Source: Enterobacter sp. EA-1 (GTDB taxonomy: Bacteria; Pseudomonadota; Gammaproteobacteria; Enterobacterales; Enterobacteriaceae). From it: a DNA stretch of 64,000 bases. The notes beneath the pieces were generated by a model. The model was given only the letters and a program-made list of their open reading frames with translations, was not told the origin of the DNA and searched no databases. Positions 11,523-25,440 of the stretch are shown here, piece after piece. The stretch lies in contig CP025776.1 in the NCBI GenBank assembly GCA_002886105.1, positions 2,294,001 through 2,358,000 on the forward strand, read 5' to 3'. Positions within the stretch are counted from its first letter, which is position 1, and each line of letters starts with the position of its first letter. Made by a program: the position numbers and the translations under genes.

Positions 11523-12616
11523 TTAGACGTTAAACAGGAAGTTCATGACGTCGCCATCTTTGACGATATAGTCTTTACCTTCTGAACGCATTTTGCCGGC
11601 TTCTTTCGCGCCTTGCTCGCCTTTGTAAGTAATAAAGTCTTCATAGGCGATGGTCTGCGCGAATAAAACCTTTTTCGAAATCAGTGTGGATTTTACCCGC
11701 CGCTTGCGGCGCGGTTGCACTCAACCGGGATGGTCCACGCGCGGACTTCTTTCACACCGGCGGTGAAGTAGGTTTGCAGGTTCAGCAGTTCGTAACCGGC
11801 GCGGATCACACGGTTCAACCCCCGGCTCTTCCGAGGCCCAGTTCCGCCATAAACTCGTCACGATCGGCATCGTCCAGTTCGGCGATATCGGACTCTACTG
11901 CAGCACAGACGGCAACCACAACAGAACCTTCTTTGGCAGCGATTTCTCGCACCTGATCCAGATACGGGTTGTTCTCAAAACCATCTTCATTGACGTTAGC
12001 AATGTACATGGTCGGTTTCAGCGTCAGGAAGCTCAGGTAGCGGATTGCCGCTTTGTCTTCATCCGTCAGATCCAGCGAACGCAGCATGCCGGCATTTTCG
12101 AGCTGCGGCAGGCATTTTTCCAGTGCGGCCAGCTCGGCTTTTGCATCTTTATCGCCGCCTTTGGCTTTCTTCTGCACTCGATGAATTGCGCGTTCGCAGG
12201 TGTCCAGATCGGCGAGCGCCAGCTCGGTATTGATAACATCAATATCTTCCGCCGGATCCACTTTGTTGTTTACGTGGATGATGTTGTCGTTTTCAAAGCA
12301 GCGCACAACGTGGCCGATGGCTTCGGTTTCACGGATGTTGGTCAGGAACTGGTTACCCAGGGCCTTCACCTTTGGATGCGCCTTTTACCAGACCGGCGAT
12401 ATCCACAAACTCCATGGTGGTTGGCAGAATACGCTGCGGCTTGACGATTTCCGCCAGCTTGTCCAGACGCGGATCGGGCATCGGTACGACACCGGTGTTC
12501 GGCTCAATGGTACAGAACGGGAAGTTAGCCGCTTCAATACCGGCTTTGGTGAGCGCATTGAACAGGGTGGATTTACCTACGTTGGGCAGGCCAACGATAC
12601 CGCATTTGAATCCCAT
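11523..12616 (-). CDS. ychF: Redox-regulated Obg-family ATPase YchF
   Basis: Ribosome-associated P-loop ATPase of 363 residues. Start [20 protein letters not shown] carries the Walker A motif [24 protein letters not shown] is the G3/switch region; the NVNEDG segment corresponds to the altered G4 (NxxE) that gives ATP preference; the C-terminus is a TGS-like domain ending MNFLFNV. Breaks: 11670, 11810, 11825 (LGLEEPG, CCTGG read as CCTCGG), 12368. Downstream of pth on the same strand, as in E. coli, and followed by a strong terminator. Involved in translation under stress and in catalase regulation. Confidence 0.97.
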
Positions 12617-12741
12617 GATGTAATTACCTTAATCTCTTGATAATCAACCCGTTACTAAAAACGGATTGCAGAAAAGTGAATAACTTTGCCTATTATACAC
12701 GTAACCGCTGTAACGCGCGGCAAAAAAGCCGCAGCGCACGG

Positions 12742-13327
12742 TTACTGCGCCTTAAAGGCGTGCAGGCGGTTAGTGGCTTTGGTCAAACCGTCTTTCAGCC
12801 AGATCTCGGTACAACGCGCCGCTTCGTCTACGGCTTCGTCGATCAGCTTCTGTTCAGAAACCGGCGGTTTACCCAGTACAAAGCCGACAACTTTGTTTTT
12901 ATCGCCCGGATGGCCGATTCCCACGCGTAAGCGGTGAAAATTGGGGTTATTCCCCAGTTTGCTGATAATGTCCTTCAGGCCGTTATGACCGCCGTGGCCG
13001 CCGCCGAGTTTAAACTTCGCCACGCCGGGCGGCAGATCAAGCTCATCGTGCGCGACCAGAATTTCGTCCGGGTTAATGCGATAAAACGTCGCCATTGCCG
13101 CGACGGCTTTCCCGCTGAGGTTCATAAACGTCGTGGGAACCAGCAGGCGCACGTCTTCGCCAGCCAGATTGATGCGCGAGGTGTAACCAAAGAATTTCGG
13201 CTCGTCGCGCAGCGGGGCGCGGGAGCGATCCGCCAGCAAATCCACATACCGGTGCGCCTGCGTTGTGGCGTGTCGCGGCATACTCGGCGCCGGGGTTCGC
13301 CAGCCCGACAATCAGTTTAATCGTCAC
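12742..13327 (-). CDS. pth: Peptidyl-tRNA hydrolase
   Basis: Cleaves peptidyl-tRNA dropped from ribosomes and recycles tRNA; 194 residues. The start is GTG at 13327 ([13 protein letters not shown]), agreeing with enteric Pth. Motifs: [17 protein letters not shown] with catalytic His20, [19 protein letters not shown] with the catalytic Asp, and [13 protein letters not shown]. One double break at 13255-13285 scrambles the AWFVDLLA segment. Upstream of ychF, 125 bp apart, same strand. Confidence 0.97.
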
Positions 13328-13598
13328 TTTTATTCCTGACCAGATCAATGTCCGGCGCGTAGTGTACGTTGTGCAGCGCGCGATGACAAAATTCTCACAA
13401 CGAAACGCGAAGAATGTTAATGATTCCTCTCATGAACCATTCGAATTTCAACGAGTTCAGTGGCTTATTTGTAAATTTATGTTAGTCGGATATGTGTAAT
13501 TGTGATCGCGTCCGCAACCGCTATAAAGGTCGCTGTCTATACTTTATCCACAAGGATTGGGGTGATACCCGTCCAACCCATCGTTCCGGAGGTGACAT

Positions 13599-13874
13599 AT
13601 GAAACGCAAAAACGCTTCGTTACTCGGTAATGTGCTTATGGGGTTGGGGCTCGTGGTGATGGTTGTTGGAGTGGGATACTCCATTTTAAACCAGCTTCCG
13701 CAACTTAACCTGCCACAATTTTTCGCACACGGCGCGGTACTGAGCATTTTCCGGGGGCTGTTCTCTGGCTTGCGGGGGGCACGCGTCAGCGGCCATGAGC
13801 AGGTGTGTGATAAGTACTGGTGGGTGCGTCACTATGACAAACGCTGCCGTCGCGATCGGCAAAACCACAGCTAA
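13599..13874 (+). CDS. ychH: YchH family membrane protein (stress-induced)
   Basis: Small inner-membrane protein of 91-92 residues: MKRKNASLLGNVLMGLGLVV begins the first of two membrane helices; the tail EQVCDKYWWVRHYDKRCRRD is diagnostic of YchH. The segment at 13748-13780 (apparent FRGLFSGLRGARV) is a compensated double frameshift of what should be a second hydrophobic helix (FVGAVLWLAGARV). E. coli YchH is linked to biofilm and hydrogen peroxide stress. Divergent from pth; RBS GGAGGTGA precedes the ATG. Confidence 0.93.
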   Translation: MKRKNASLLGNVLMGLGLVVMVVGVGYSILNQLPQLNLPQFFAHGAVLSIFRGLFSGLRGARVSGHEQVCDKYWWVRHYDKRCRRDRQNHS

Positions 13875-13891
13875 CAGACGCTCATATTGAT

Positions 13892-13917
13892 AACGGTTCC
13901 CGCGGGAACCGTTTTTT
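13892..13917. terminator. Terminator between ychH and dauA
   Basis: Inverted repeat AACGGTTCCCG / CGGGAACCGTT (13892-13913) followed by TTTTTT, serving ychH on the plus strand; the convergent dauA gene may also use it. Confidence 0.9.
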
Positions 13918-13945
13918 AATGCGCAAGCGGTGTTGCGCATCGGGA

Positions 13946-15626
13946 TCAAATATCGGCCAGCGCCGCGTCGCGGTTCGGGAAAAAAGCCAGCCTGCCCGGA
14001 ATCGGCTGAATACCCGCGCGGGCCAGCGTACGCAGCGGCTGAAACTCCAGATTGCTGACGCGAAGCTCCGTGCCTTCCGGCAGACGGGCAACAAAGCGGC
14101 GGAAAGCATCCAGCCCGCCAGCATCCAGCAACGGTACTGCATCCCATTTCAGTACCACGATGCGTTTCCCCGCAATACGTGTTTCCAGATCGCTGAACAC
14201 ACCTTCGGCAGCGGCGAAGAACAGCGGACCGATCACGCGCAGCACCAGCACATCTTCTGGTACCTCAACATTGACAGCCGCCGAGGGTGAGTCATGCGTG
14301 CGATGCGGCGCATAAACAGCAATGAGGCCAGTACGATGCCGACACTGATGGCGATAACCATGTCGAACAGCACCGTCAGCGACATGCAGAGCAGCATCAC
14401 GATAATGTCGTCCGCCGGTGCGCGGCGCAGCAGGTCAATTACCTTATGCGCCTCACTCATGTTCCACGCCACCATCAGCAGCAATGCCGCCATGGCCGAG
14501 AGGGGGAGCCGGAGAGCAGGGGAGCCAGCACCAGCAGCGCCATGATCACCAGCAGCGCGTGGATAACCGCCGCAATGGGGGATGTCGCCCCGGCGCGCAC
14601 GTTAGCGGCGGAACGGGCAATCGCTGCGGTCGCGGTAATACCGCCAAAGAACGGGGCGATGATATTGCCAAGGCCCTGACCGATCAGCTCGCTGTTGGCT
14701 TTGTGTTTGGTACCGGTCATACCATCCAGCACCACGGCGCAAAGCAGGGATTCAATTGCCCCCAGCATTGCCATCGAAAACGCAGCTGGCAGTAACGCTC
14801 GTAATGAATCCCAGCTCAGGGTAAATGTAGAGCCCGGCAGATCCCACGGTAACACCAGTTGCGGCAGCAGTTGCGGAATGCCGTTGCCTGGCTGCCATCG
14901 GCCAGCACGTAGTGAAATTGTGAGCCGATAGTTGCGACATGGCCGCCGAGCAGGTTGACGACCAGCATTACCGCGCAGCCTGCCAGCAACGCAGGCAAAT
15001 GGCCCGGCAGGCGCAATCGCAGGCGTGGCCAGAAGATCAGTGTTCCGAGCGTGACCACGCCGATGGCCGCATCGCCAGCATTAACGGTGGGCAGCGCCAT
15101 CACCAGCGCGCCGACTTTTGCAAGTAGTGCTCCGGCACGTGCGTCAGTTGCAGGCCAAGAAAATCTTTGATTTGCATGGTGGCAATAGTGATGCCGATCC
15201 CGGAGGTAAAGCCGAGCGTGACGGAAAGCGGAATGTATTCGATCAGGCGGCCAAAACGCGCCAGACCAAAGAGGATCAGAAACACGCCGGACATCAATGT
15301 CGCGACCCGGTGAGTCCCGCGAGGCCAAACTGCTGTGAAACCGGGTAGAGGATCACCACGAAGGCGGCGGTCGGGCCTGAAACGCTGTAGCGGGAACCTC
15401 CGCTCAGCGCAATCACGATTCCGGCAATGGCTGCCGTATAGAGTCCGTACTGTGGCGCGACGCCGCTCCCGATTGCCAACGCCATCGCAAGGGGAATCGC
15501 AATAATCCCGACCGTTATCCCGGCGATCAGATCCCGGGTAAAGCGGGCGGCGGTATATTTTTCCTTCCAGCACGCGTCAATGAGCGCGCGGAAAGGCATA
15601 ACATGAGGAGAGAGCAGCTTGTTCAC
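13946..15626 (-). CDS. dauA: C4-dicarboxylic acid transporter DauA (SulP family)
   Basis: Inner-membrane SulP transporter of about 560 residues (formerly ychM), which takes up succinate and other C4-dicarboxylates aerobically at acidic pH. Start [20 protein letters not shown]; transmembrane core includes [34 protein letters not shown] and [20 protein letters not shown]; the cytoplasmic STAS domain runs from about 14260 to the end ([17 protein letters not shown] ... RDAALADI). Breaks: 14283 (THLAAV, CCTGG), 14505, 14888 (SQGNGIPQ, CCAGGG), 15117, 15308. Separated from prs by the prs terminator. Confidence 0.96.
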
Positions 15627-15693
15627 AATGGTATGTCATCCGTGAATGCGTCTGTAACGGGTTAATAAATCATACAAGTTATGTTCTGAGGAT

Positions 15694-15721
15694 AAAAAAA
15701 ACCCGCCGTAGCGGGTTTTTC
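15694..15721 (-). terminator. Terminator of prs
   Basis: AACCCGC / GCGGGTT stem (15700-15717, loop CGTA) flanked by an A-run on the left and T-run on the right; bidirectional, placed right after the prs stop codon. Confidence 0.9.
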
Positions 15722-15729
15722 AGCAACGA

Positions 15730-16761
<1,032 letters not shown>

Positions 16762-16802
16762 TTAAAGAGCGCGATGCAACGTCTGGAACATGAGTGACGT
16801 TG

Positions 16803-17670
16803 TCACCGGAGCTCAGCTTGCCCGGCGATGGTTTGTGCTAGCGGCGAGAGGTTGACGCCTCGCGCGACAAAACCGTTTAGCCATTCCGGGGCTTGCTCAA
16901 GCACCTGACGAGCGGCGGATTCGGTGTCAAATTCGGAAAAGACACAGGCTCCTGTGCCAGTCAGGCGCGACGGCGCGTATTCTAACAGCCGGAAAGCGCC
17001 GCATCAACCTCGCGAAAACGTTTTCTTGCGATAACCTCGCAATCGTTGCCGAATTCACATTTTAGTAACGTCTCAATTGACCTTTTCGGTGTATTTCTCG
17101 GCAACTCTGGATCCTTAAAGATGACCGGCGTGGGGATACTTACGCCGGGATGCGCCACCAGATACCATTTTTCTGGCGGGTTAACGGGGGTAAGAATTTC
17201 ACCCACGCCTTCTGCAAAGGCGGCATGCCCGCGCACAAATACCGGCACATCCGCGCCAAGCGTCAGCCCCAGTGCTGCCAGTTCGTCTACACTCCAGGTT
17301 GCAGCGCCACAGGTGGTTTAACGCCACCAACACGGTGGCGGCGTCTGAAGAGCCTCCGCCGAGCCCGCCGCCCATTGGCAAGCGTTTTTCGATGGCAATA
17401 TCCGCCCCGCTACCTGCTGCTAACCGCCCGGTTGCTGCGGCGCGTTTCATCAGCAAACGGGCTGCGCGAACGATGAGATTATCCTCATCGGGTACGCCAT
17501 CAATCGGCGTCAGCAAATGGATCTTGCCATCGTTGCGGGGTTCAATGGTTAAGGTGTCGCCATAATCCAGAAACTGGAACAGCGTCTGTAAGGTGTGATA
17601 ACCGTCAGGGCGTTGACCGGTAATGTATAAAAGAGATTGAGCTTCGCCGGAGCCGGCCGGTGGTCATCAT
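16803..17670 (-). CDS. ispE: 4-diphosphocytidyl-2-C-methyl-D-erythritol kinase
   Basis: GHMP kinase of the MEP isoprenoid pathway, about 283 residues. Start at 17670 overlaps the lolB stop by four bases (ATGA). The N-terminus should read [20 protein letters not shown]; a lost base at 17659 (CCTGG read as CCGG) breaks it. The ATP-binding motif [20 protein letters not shown] is intact. [20 protein letters not shown] and the C-terminal GTGACVFAEF follow. Further breaks: 16987, 17295 (NLGVDEL) and 17555-17650. Operon lolB-ispE-prs. Confidence 0.96.
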
Positions 17671-18289
17671 TTAACGATCCAGTTATCCATTTTCAGCTTA
17701 ATGCGCTGGCTACCGTCGCTCAACTCCATGTTTGCAGGCAGGGAGGGCTGGGTTTTGCTGTCATAACCGCCGTAAACCACTTTCCGAGGTTTTGCCGCCC
17801 TGACTGTAATTGACTTCACTCAGGCGATACTGATCGTCAAGGGTGTAGTCGGTCGCCTCGCCCGGCAGACCCGGATCCACTGGCGCAGGCTGTTGAGTGG
17901 AATCGGCATCCCGGTCAGTTTGCCAATCATCTCTTCCGCATCGTCAGCGGTATAATGCTGGCCTTTATTATCCACCAGTTCAACGGAACCCGGTTGTGCA
18001 TTCAGCTCCAGTTCGGTACTGCCGAGTGGGTTTGTCAGCAGAAGACGGTAGCGATCCTCGGCCAGTCTGCTGCCAGAAGAAGCGGGCGTACACTTTTGTT
18101 GGTCAGAAAGATAGGCAAAGGCGCCGCGTGTCTGATACTGGCTTAACGCGCGAACTTGCTGCTGGTGCTGACGCCATTGCGGCGCGTCAGGACTTTGCCC
18201 GGGCCTTTTGGCGCAGTGATCGTACAGGCGGTGAGAACGAGGCTGGCCAGCGGCAGCAGTCGAATAAGGCGGGAAGCAGGCAAAGTCAT
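17667..18289 (-). CDS. lolB: Outer-membrane lipoprotein receptor LolB
   Basis: Lipoprotein acceptor that receives lipoproteins from LolA and inserts them in the outer membrane; about 207 residues. ATG at 18289: [20 protein letters not shown] then AC, a lipobox (L-T-A-C) with Cys about residue 22. Conserved stretches: [40 protein letters not shown], and the end [13 protein letters not shown]. Breaks at 17782, 17875, 18056 (TGQDRYR: CCAGG) and 18200. Divergent from hemA, as in E. coli. Confidence 0.96.
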
Positions 18290-18491
18290 AATGATGACAA
18301 ATCCTTGAGATACGTTGCAGTTATTACCCCCTAATGCTAGCGTCGCGATGAAACAGCGTCTACGTTCAAGTTGTCTTAAATCATTAAATTACCAATTACT
18401 CCGAAAGGGTAGTCTCTCTTTTATTGACCACGCGCATCCTGTATGATGCGCAGAGTCTAACCTTATCAACGTTGGTACTATTCCCGCGCCC

Positions 18492-19742
18492 ATGACCCTT
18501 TTAGCACTAGGCATCAACCACAAAACGGCCCCCGTTTCGTTGCGAGAACGCATTGCATTTTCGCCGGAAACGCTTGACCGAGGCTCTGGAAGCCTGCTCG
18601 CAGCCGATGGTGCAAGGTGGGGTGGTGCTGTCGACCTGTAACCGCACTGAACTTTATTTGAGCGTTGAAGAGCGGGATAACCTGCACGAAGCGCTGGTGC
18701 GTTGGCTGTGCGATTATCACCATTTGCGGGAAGACGAAGTCCGCCAGAGCCTGTACTGGCACCGGATAACGACGCGGTCAGCCATTTAATGCGCGTGGCC
18801 AGCGGCTGGACTCGCTGGTGCTCGGCGAACCACAAATTCTCGGTCAGGTTAAAAAAGCCTTTGCCGATTCTCAGCGCGGGCATGATAACGCCAGCGATCT
18901 GGAGCGCATGTTCCAGAAATCCTTCTCTGTTGCGAAACGAGTGCGCACCGAAACCGATATCGGCGCCAGCGCCGTGTCCGTTGCGTTTGCCGCCTGTACG
19001 CTGGCGCGGCAAATTTTCGAATCACTGGCGTCGGTGACGGTGCTGTTGGTCGGCGCCGGGGAAACCATTGAACTTGTGGCGCGGCATCTGCGTGAACATA
19101 AAGTGCAGAAAATGATCATTGCCAACCGTACCCGTGAACGCGCACAGGCGCTGGCGGATGAAGTTGGCGCGGAAGTGATCTCGCTTAGTGATATCGATGA
19201 GCGCCTGAAAGACGCCGACATTGTGATCAGCTCTACCGCCAGCCCGTTGCCGATCATCGGAAAGGGATGATGGAGCGCGCCATGAAGGCCCGGCGTAATC
19301 AACCTGTGCTGCTGGTGGATATCGCCGTTCCGCGCGATGTTGAACCGGAAGTCGGTAAAGTCGCTAACGCCTATCTCTACAGCGTGGACGACCTGCAAAG
19401 CATCATTCAACACAACTGGCGCAGCGCAAAGCCGCTGCGGTGCAGGCAGAAACCATTGTCGCCCGGAAACCAGTGAATTTATGGCACCGGCTGCGTGCGC
19501 AAAGCGCCAGCGAGACTATCCGTGAATACCGCAGCCAGTCCGAAGTTGTTCGTGATGAGCTGACGGCAAAAGCGATCGCTGCGCTGGAGCAGGGCGGCGA
19601 TCCGCAGGCTATTATGCAGGATCTGGCATGGAAACTGACCAATCGCCTGATCCACGCACCAACTAAATCTCTTCAGCAGGCTGCCCGTGACGGGGACGAT
19701 GAACGCCTGCATATTCTGCGCAACAGCCTCGGGCTGGATTAG
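18492..19742 (+). CDS. hemA: Glutamyl-tRNA reductase
   Basis: First committed enzyme of the C5 haem pathway: reduces glutamyl-tRNA to glutamate semialdehyde with NADPH; about 418 residues. [20 protein letters not shown] start; [14 protein letters not shown] carries the catalytic Cys50; [24 protein letters not shown] domain [18 protein letters not shown]-terminal dimerisation helices end [11 protein letters not shown]. The N-terminal LL-A-L region matches the part that confers haem-regulated turnover in enterics. Breaks: 18572 (DQALE: CCAGG), 18765, 18805, 19265, 19425, 19480. Followed 36 bp later by prfA, likely co-transcribed. Confidence 0.97.
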
Positions 19743-19778
19743 CACAACAATCTCTTATTATAAGGTGCACTTACGCCT

Positions 19779-20854
19779 ATGAAGCCTTCTATCGTTGCCA
19801 AACTGGAAGCCCTGCATGAGCGCCATGAAGAAGTTCAGGCGCTGCTCGGTGACGCGCAAACCATCGCCGACCGGAGGACAAGTTTCGCGCGCTGTCGCGG
19901 GAATTCGCGCAGTTAAGCGATGTGTCACGCTGTTTTACTGACTGGCAACAGGTTCAGGAAGATATCGAAACGGCACAGGTGATGCTCGACGATCCGGAAA
20001 TGCGCGATCTGGCGCAGGACGAGTTACGCGACGCGAAAGAAAAAAAGCGAACAGCAGTTACAACTTTTACTGCTGCCGAAAGATCCGGACGATGAACGCA
20101 ATGCGTTTGTTGAAGTGCGCGCCGGGACCGGCGGTGACGAAGCGGCGCTGTTTGCCGGTGACCTGTTCCGTATGTACAGCCGTTATGCGGAAGCCCGTCG
20201 CTGGCGTGTAGAGATCATGAGCGCCAACGATGGCGAACACGGTGGATACAAAGAAGTGATTGCCAAAATCAGCGGCGATGGTGTCTATGGTCGCCTGAAG
20301 TTTGAGTCCGGTGGTCATCGCGTACAGCGCGTTCCCGCCACCGAATCGGGGCGTATTCATACTTCTGCCTGTACCGTGGCGGTGATGCCGGAGCTGCCAG
20401 AAGCAGAGCTGCCGGATATTAACCCGGCTGATTTGCGCATCGACACTTTCCGCTCTTCCGGTGCGGGCGGGCAGCACGTTAACACCACCGACTCCGCTAT
20501 TCGTATTACTCACTTGCCGACGGGCATTGTGGTGGAGTGTCAGGATGAGCGTTCGCAGCACAAAAACAAGGCCAAGGCATTGTCCGTGCTGGGTGCGCGT
20601 ATCCACGCAGCGGAAATGGCCAAACGCCACCGGTGCGGAAGCTTCAACCCGTCGCAACTTACTGGGCAGCGGCGATCGCAGTGACCGTAACCGTACCTAT
20701 AACTTCCCGCAGGGGCGCGTGACCGATCACCGCATCAACGTGACGCTTTACCGACTGGATGAAGTCATGGAAGGCAAGCTGGATATGCTGATCGAACCGA
20801 TCGTGCAGGAGTACCCGTGCTGACCAGTTGGCTGCGCTCTCCGAGCAGGAATAA
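19779..20854 (+). CDS. prfA: Peptide chain release factor 1
   Basis: RF1, reads UAA and UAG; 360 residues. [20 protein letters not shown] start; domain 1 coiled region to about 20100; the stop-codon-recognition PxT region ([18 protein letters not shown]); [15 protein letters not shown] carries the GGQ whose Gln is methylated by Prm[14 protein letters not shown]. Breaks: 19868 (ADQDKFRAL, CCAGG), 20044, 20633 and 20817. Its TAA overlaps the prmC ATG by one base (TAATG). Confidence 0.97.
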
Positions 20855-21694
20855 TGGACTACCAACAGTGGTTGCGTGAGGCGATAAGCCAGTTACAGTC
20901 GAGCGACAGCCCGCGGCGCGATGCGGAGATCCTGCTCGGTTTTGTGACGGGAAGTCTCGCACTTTTATTCTGGCTTTTGGCGAAACCCGGCTCACCGCCG
21001 GGCAACAACAACAGCTCGACACACTGCTGGCACGGCGTGAACACGGTGAGCCGGTGGCGCATCTGGTTGGCGTCCGTGAGTTCTGGTCGTTGCCGCTGTT
21101 TGTCTCGCCCGCCACATTGATTCCTCGCCCGGACACCGAATGCCTCGTTGAACAGGCGCTAAACCGCCTGCCTGAGACGCCGTGCCGTATCCTCGATTTA
21201 GGCACCGGTACCGGCGCTATCGCGCTGGCGCTGGCCAGCGAGCGTCCTGACTGCCGGTGACGGCCGTCGATGTGGTTGCAGAGGCGGTAGCGCTGGCGCA
21301 GCGTAATGCCGAGCATCTTGGCATTGGCAATGTCGACATTCGTCAGAGCCACTGGTTCAGTGCACTGGCCGGGCAGACGTTTTCGCTGATTGTCAGTAAC
21401 CCCCCTTATATTGATGAGCAGGATCCACATCTGGCGCAGGGAGATGTGCGTTTTGGAGCCGTTGAGTGCGCTGGTCGCCGCTGACCACGGTCTGGCGGAT
21501 TTAGAGAGCATCATCAAGGAAGCGCCGAGGGCTATTTGCTACCGGGTGGCTGGTTGCTGCTTGAACATGGCTGGCAGCAGGGAGAGTTGGTGCGCAACCT
21601 GTTCACCCGGCATGGCTGGCAGCAGGTTGCCACCTGCCGCGATTATGGCGATAACGAGCGTCTGACCCTCGGGCAGTGGTCCTGCGTGGAGTGA
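20854..21694 (+). CDS. prmC: Release factor glutamine methyltransferase PrmC
   Basis: SAM-dependent N5-glutamine methyltransferase that modifies the GGQ motif of RF1 and RF2; about 277 residues. [20 protein letters not shown] start; PRPDTECLVEQAL; SAM-binding RILDLGTGTGAIALALASER; the catalytic NPPY motif in LIVSNPPYIDEQDPHLAQGD. Breaks: 20955, 21253, 21453, 21527 (CCAGGG). Translationally coupled to prfA, which encodes its substrate. Confidence 0.96.
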
Positions 21695-21701
21695 ACGGGC
21701 A

Positions 21702-22092
21702 ATGAGTGCCTTTAACGTCCTGATAACGTTACATTTGACGTCGGTGGTCTTGACCATTAGCCTGTTTGTTTTACGCTACTGGTGGCGCTGGTCGGCTGAT
21801 CCGCGCGCGCAGTCGCGCTGGGTGCGCGTGTTGCCGCATACCATTGATACCGTCTTGTTGTTAAGCGGCGCGGGATTAATGTGGGTGACAGGCTATTTAC
21901 CTTTTACTGTTAAAGGCGCATGGCTGACTGAAAAGCTGTTTGGCGTTATCATCTATATCGTTTTGGGTTTTATTGCGCTTGGGCGACATCGCCCGCGCAG
22001 CCAGCAGACAGGGTTTATCGCCTTTATGCTGGGGCTGGTGGTGCTACATCATCATCAAACTCGCCGCCACAAAAGTACCGATACTGGGGTAA
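21702..22092 (+). CDS. sirB2: SirB2 family inner-membrane protein
   Basis: Four-helix hydrophobic protein of about 130 residues (YchQ/SirB2). MSAFNVLITLHLTSVVLTIS, FVLRYWWRW, PHTIDTVLLLSGAGLMWVTG and WLTEKLFGVIIYIVLGFIAL are typical. A break near 22038 hides the natural tail LYIIIKLAATKVPILG, which ends with TAA at 22090-22092. Between prmC and sirB1 as in E. coli. Molecular function unknown. Confidence 0.92.
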
Positions 22093-22095
22093 GAG

Positions 22096-23794
<1,699 letters not shown>

Positions 23795-23800
23795 GAATGA

Positions 23801-23827
23801 AAAAACCCCCGCAGCGCGGGGTTTTTT
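23801..23827. terminator. Bidirectional terminator between kdsA and chaA
   Basis: AACCCC-GC / GC-GGGGTT stem around CAGCG with A-run left and T-run right, between two convergent genes. Confidence 0.92.
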
Positions 23828-23844
23828 ATGGATGCAATCTGCCG

Positions 23845-24938
23845 TCAGGCAAAAATCGTCATCAGATAGGCCGCAAATAACGCCAAATGCGCCGCGCCGT
23901 TCAGCACGTTAGTGCGCCCGGTTGAAGGAAATGTGGCACAGCACCAGCGATGCGACCATCACAATCATCTCCGGCGCGCCCAGCGCGAAGATCAGTTCGT
24001 TGCCAGTGAACCACGCAATCAGCGTGACAACCGGCACCGTCAACGAAATGGTAGCCAGCACCGAGCCGAAAAGAGGTTCATCGCGCGCTGAACCTGATTA
24101 TTCAGGACAGCTTTCAGCGCCCCCAGTCCCTCTGGTGAAAGGATAAGTAACGCCACCGGAAACCGGTAAAGGCGACAGGTGCATTCAGTTCGCTCAGCAA
24201 CGCCTCCAGCGGTTTGGCGTTCATCTTGGTCACAGCGATAACGGCAACCAGATGAATAATCAGCCACGCCGTATGCCACAGATTACCGTGCGCAGAAGGT
24301 TTGCCATGGTGCGGGTCATCATCATCGCTCTCATCTTCATGTTCATAGACAAACAGGCTCTGATGCGTTTTGGTCTGGATCAGCAGAAAGACACCGTACA
24401 TAGCCGCCGAAATCAGCGCCACCAGTAACGACTGACCAATGGGTGAAATTAGCGGACGGCAGCGCCATCGGGAAAACCAGCACAATAATCGCCAGCGGGA
24501 ACAGGGCAATCAGGTACTGTTTAATGCCAAACAGGTTCATATACTGAGTGGCGAATTTGCGCCCGCCGAGCAGCAGCGAAAACCCCACCAGCCCACCGGT
24601 CACGATCATAATGATGGAATAGAGCGTATCGCGCATCAGCGTCGGGGCCGCATCGCCGGTGGCCATCAGCGCAGAAATCAGACTCACTTCAAGAATAACG
24701 ACTGAAAGGCTCAGAATCAGCGACCCGTAAGGTTCGCCGAGGCGGTGCGCAAGAACATCTGCGTGACGCACCACGCTAAAGGCGCTGGATAAAATACCCA
24801 CCAGCGCCAGAATATTAATGCCGATCACCGCTGGCAGCGACTGCGTACTTCCCATAACAGCAGTACGCCCAGCGCCAGTACCGGGAAAATAAGGGTGGTC
24901 TCCTTGTGGCGGGTTTTAACCGCCTCGTGTGTTGTCAT
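23845..24938 (-). CDS. chaA: Sodium-potassium/proton antiporter ChaA
   Basis: Inner-membrane Ca2+/H+ and Na+(K+)/H+ exchanger of about 366 residues. Start MTTHEAVKTRHKETTLIFPV; two alpha-repeat type helical halves (HADVLAHRLGEPYGSLILSL, VVILEVSLISALMATGD; later NAPVAFTGF and LILSPEGLGALKAVLNNQVQ); a central acidic loop EHEDESDDDDPHHGKPSAH. Ends LFAAYLMTIFA. Breaks: 23912, 24072, 24155, 24455, 24850. Contributes to salt and pH tolerance. Divergent from chaB. Confidence 0.96.
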
Positions 24939-25212
24939 TGTGATTCTCCATCCAGCATGCAGGTATTTGACAATTATAGTTAAAAATTTGAACGCCTTAA
25001 CATAGCAAAGCGTGACACCATAGTGGGGATATTTACCTGATTTTACGGGAACCTGTTTCTTTCTATTTGAATGCGGTAAAAGTGGTGTTTGGTTTAAATA
25101 GTGTTGAATTTACATATGGATGCCTATCCTCATTTTTTAACTAATTTGCTGTTGCTGGCGCAAAAGAGAATGTCGATCAGACTTAAAGATTCACCCCAAA
25201 AGGAGCCAGATG

Positions 25213-25440
25213 ATGCCGTATAAATCGAAATCTGATCTGCCAGACAGCGTGCAGCATGTGTTACCCGCTCATGCACAAGATATTTATAAAGAGGCCTTCA
25301 ATAGCGCACGGGAGCAATACAAAGATAAAGACGACAGGCGCGATGATGCGAGCCGCGAAGAGACGGCGCATCGCGTCACTGGGCTGCAGTCAAACATGAC
25401 TATGAGAAAGGTGATGACGAGAAGTGGCATAAAGAAATAA
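25213..25440 (+). CDS. chaB: ChaB family protein
   Basis: Small protein of about 76 residues: MPYKSKSDLPDSVQHVLPAH, AQDIYKEAFNSAREQYKDKD, then REETAHRVAWAAVKH after correcting a break near 25382. ATG at 25213 is chosen over 25210 by comparison with E. coli; AAAAGGAG precedes it. The tail in the corrected frame reads EKGDDEKWHKE and the exact stop is uncertain by a base. Named as a regulator of ChaA; the structure is a small alpha/beta fold. Upstream of chaC. Confidence 0.93.
   Translation: MPYKSKSDLPDSVQHVLPAHAQDIYKEAFNSAREQYKDKDDRRDDASREETAHRVTGLQSNMTMRKVMTRSGIKK

Noticed and set aside
18492-19742. hemA as a pseudogene because it is split into several ORFs
   Set aside because: Every break sits at a CCWGG-requiring position or near a homopolymer and the protein is otherwise fully conserved; the gene is essential for haem synthesis in enterics. 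Treated as an intact gene with sequence errors.
20765-21517. 250-residue minus-strand ORF opposite prfA/prmC
   Set aside because: Shadow of prmC; prmC motifs (GTGTGAIAL, NPPY) are on the plus strand and the antisense frame has no recognisable domain.
23796-23860. ldr/rdl toxin-antitoxin repeats expected between kdsA and chaA as in E. coli
   Set aside because: Only about 50 bp separate the genes and they are filled by the terminator; no ldr-like ORF is present.
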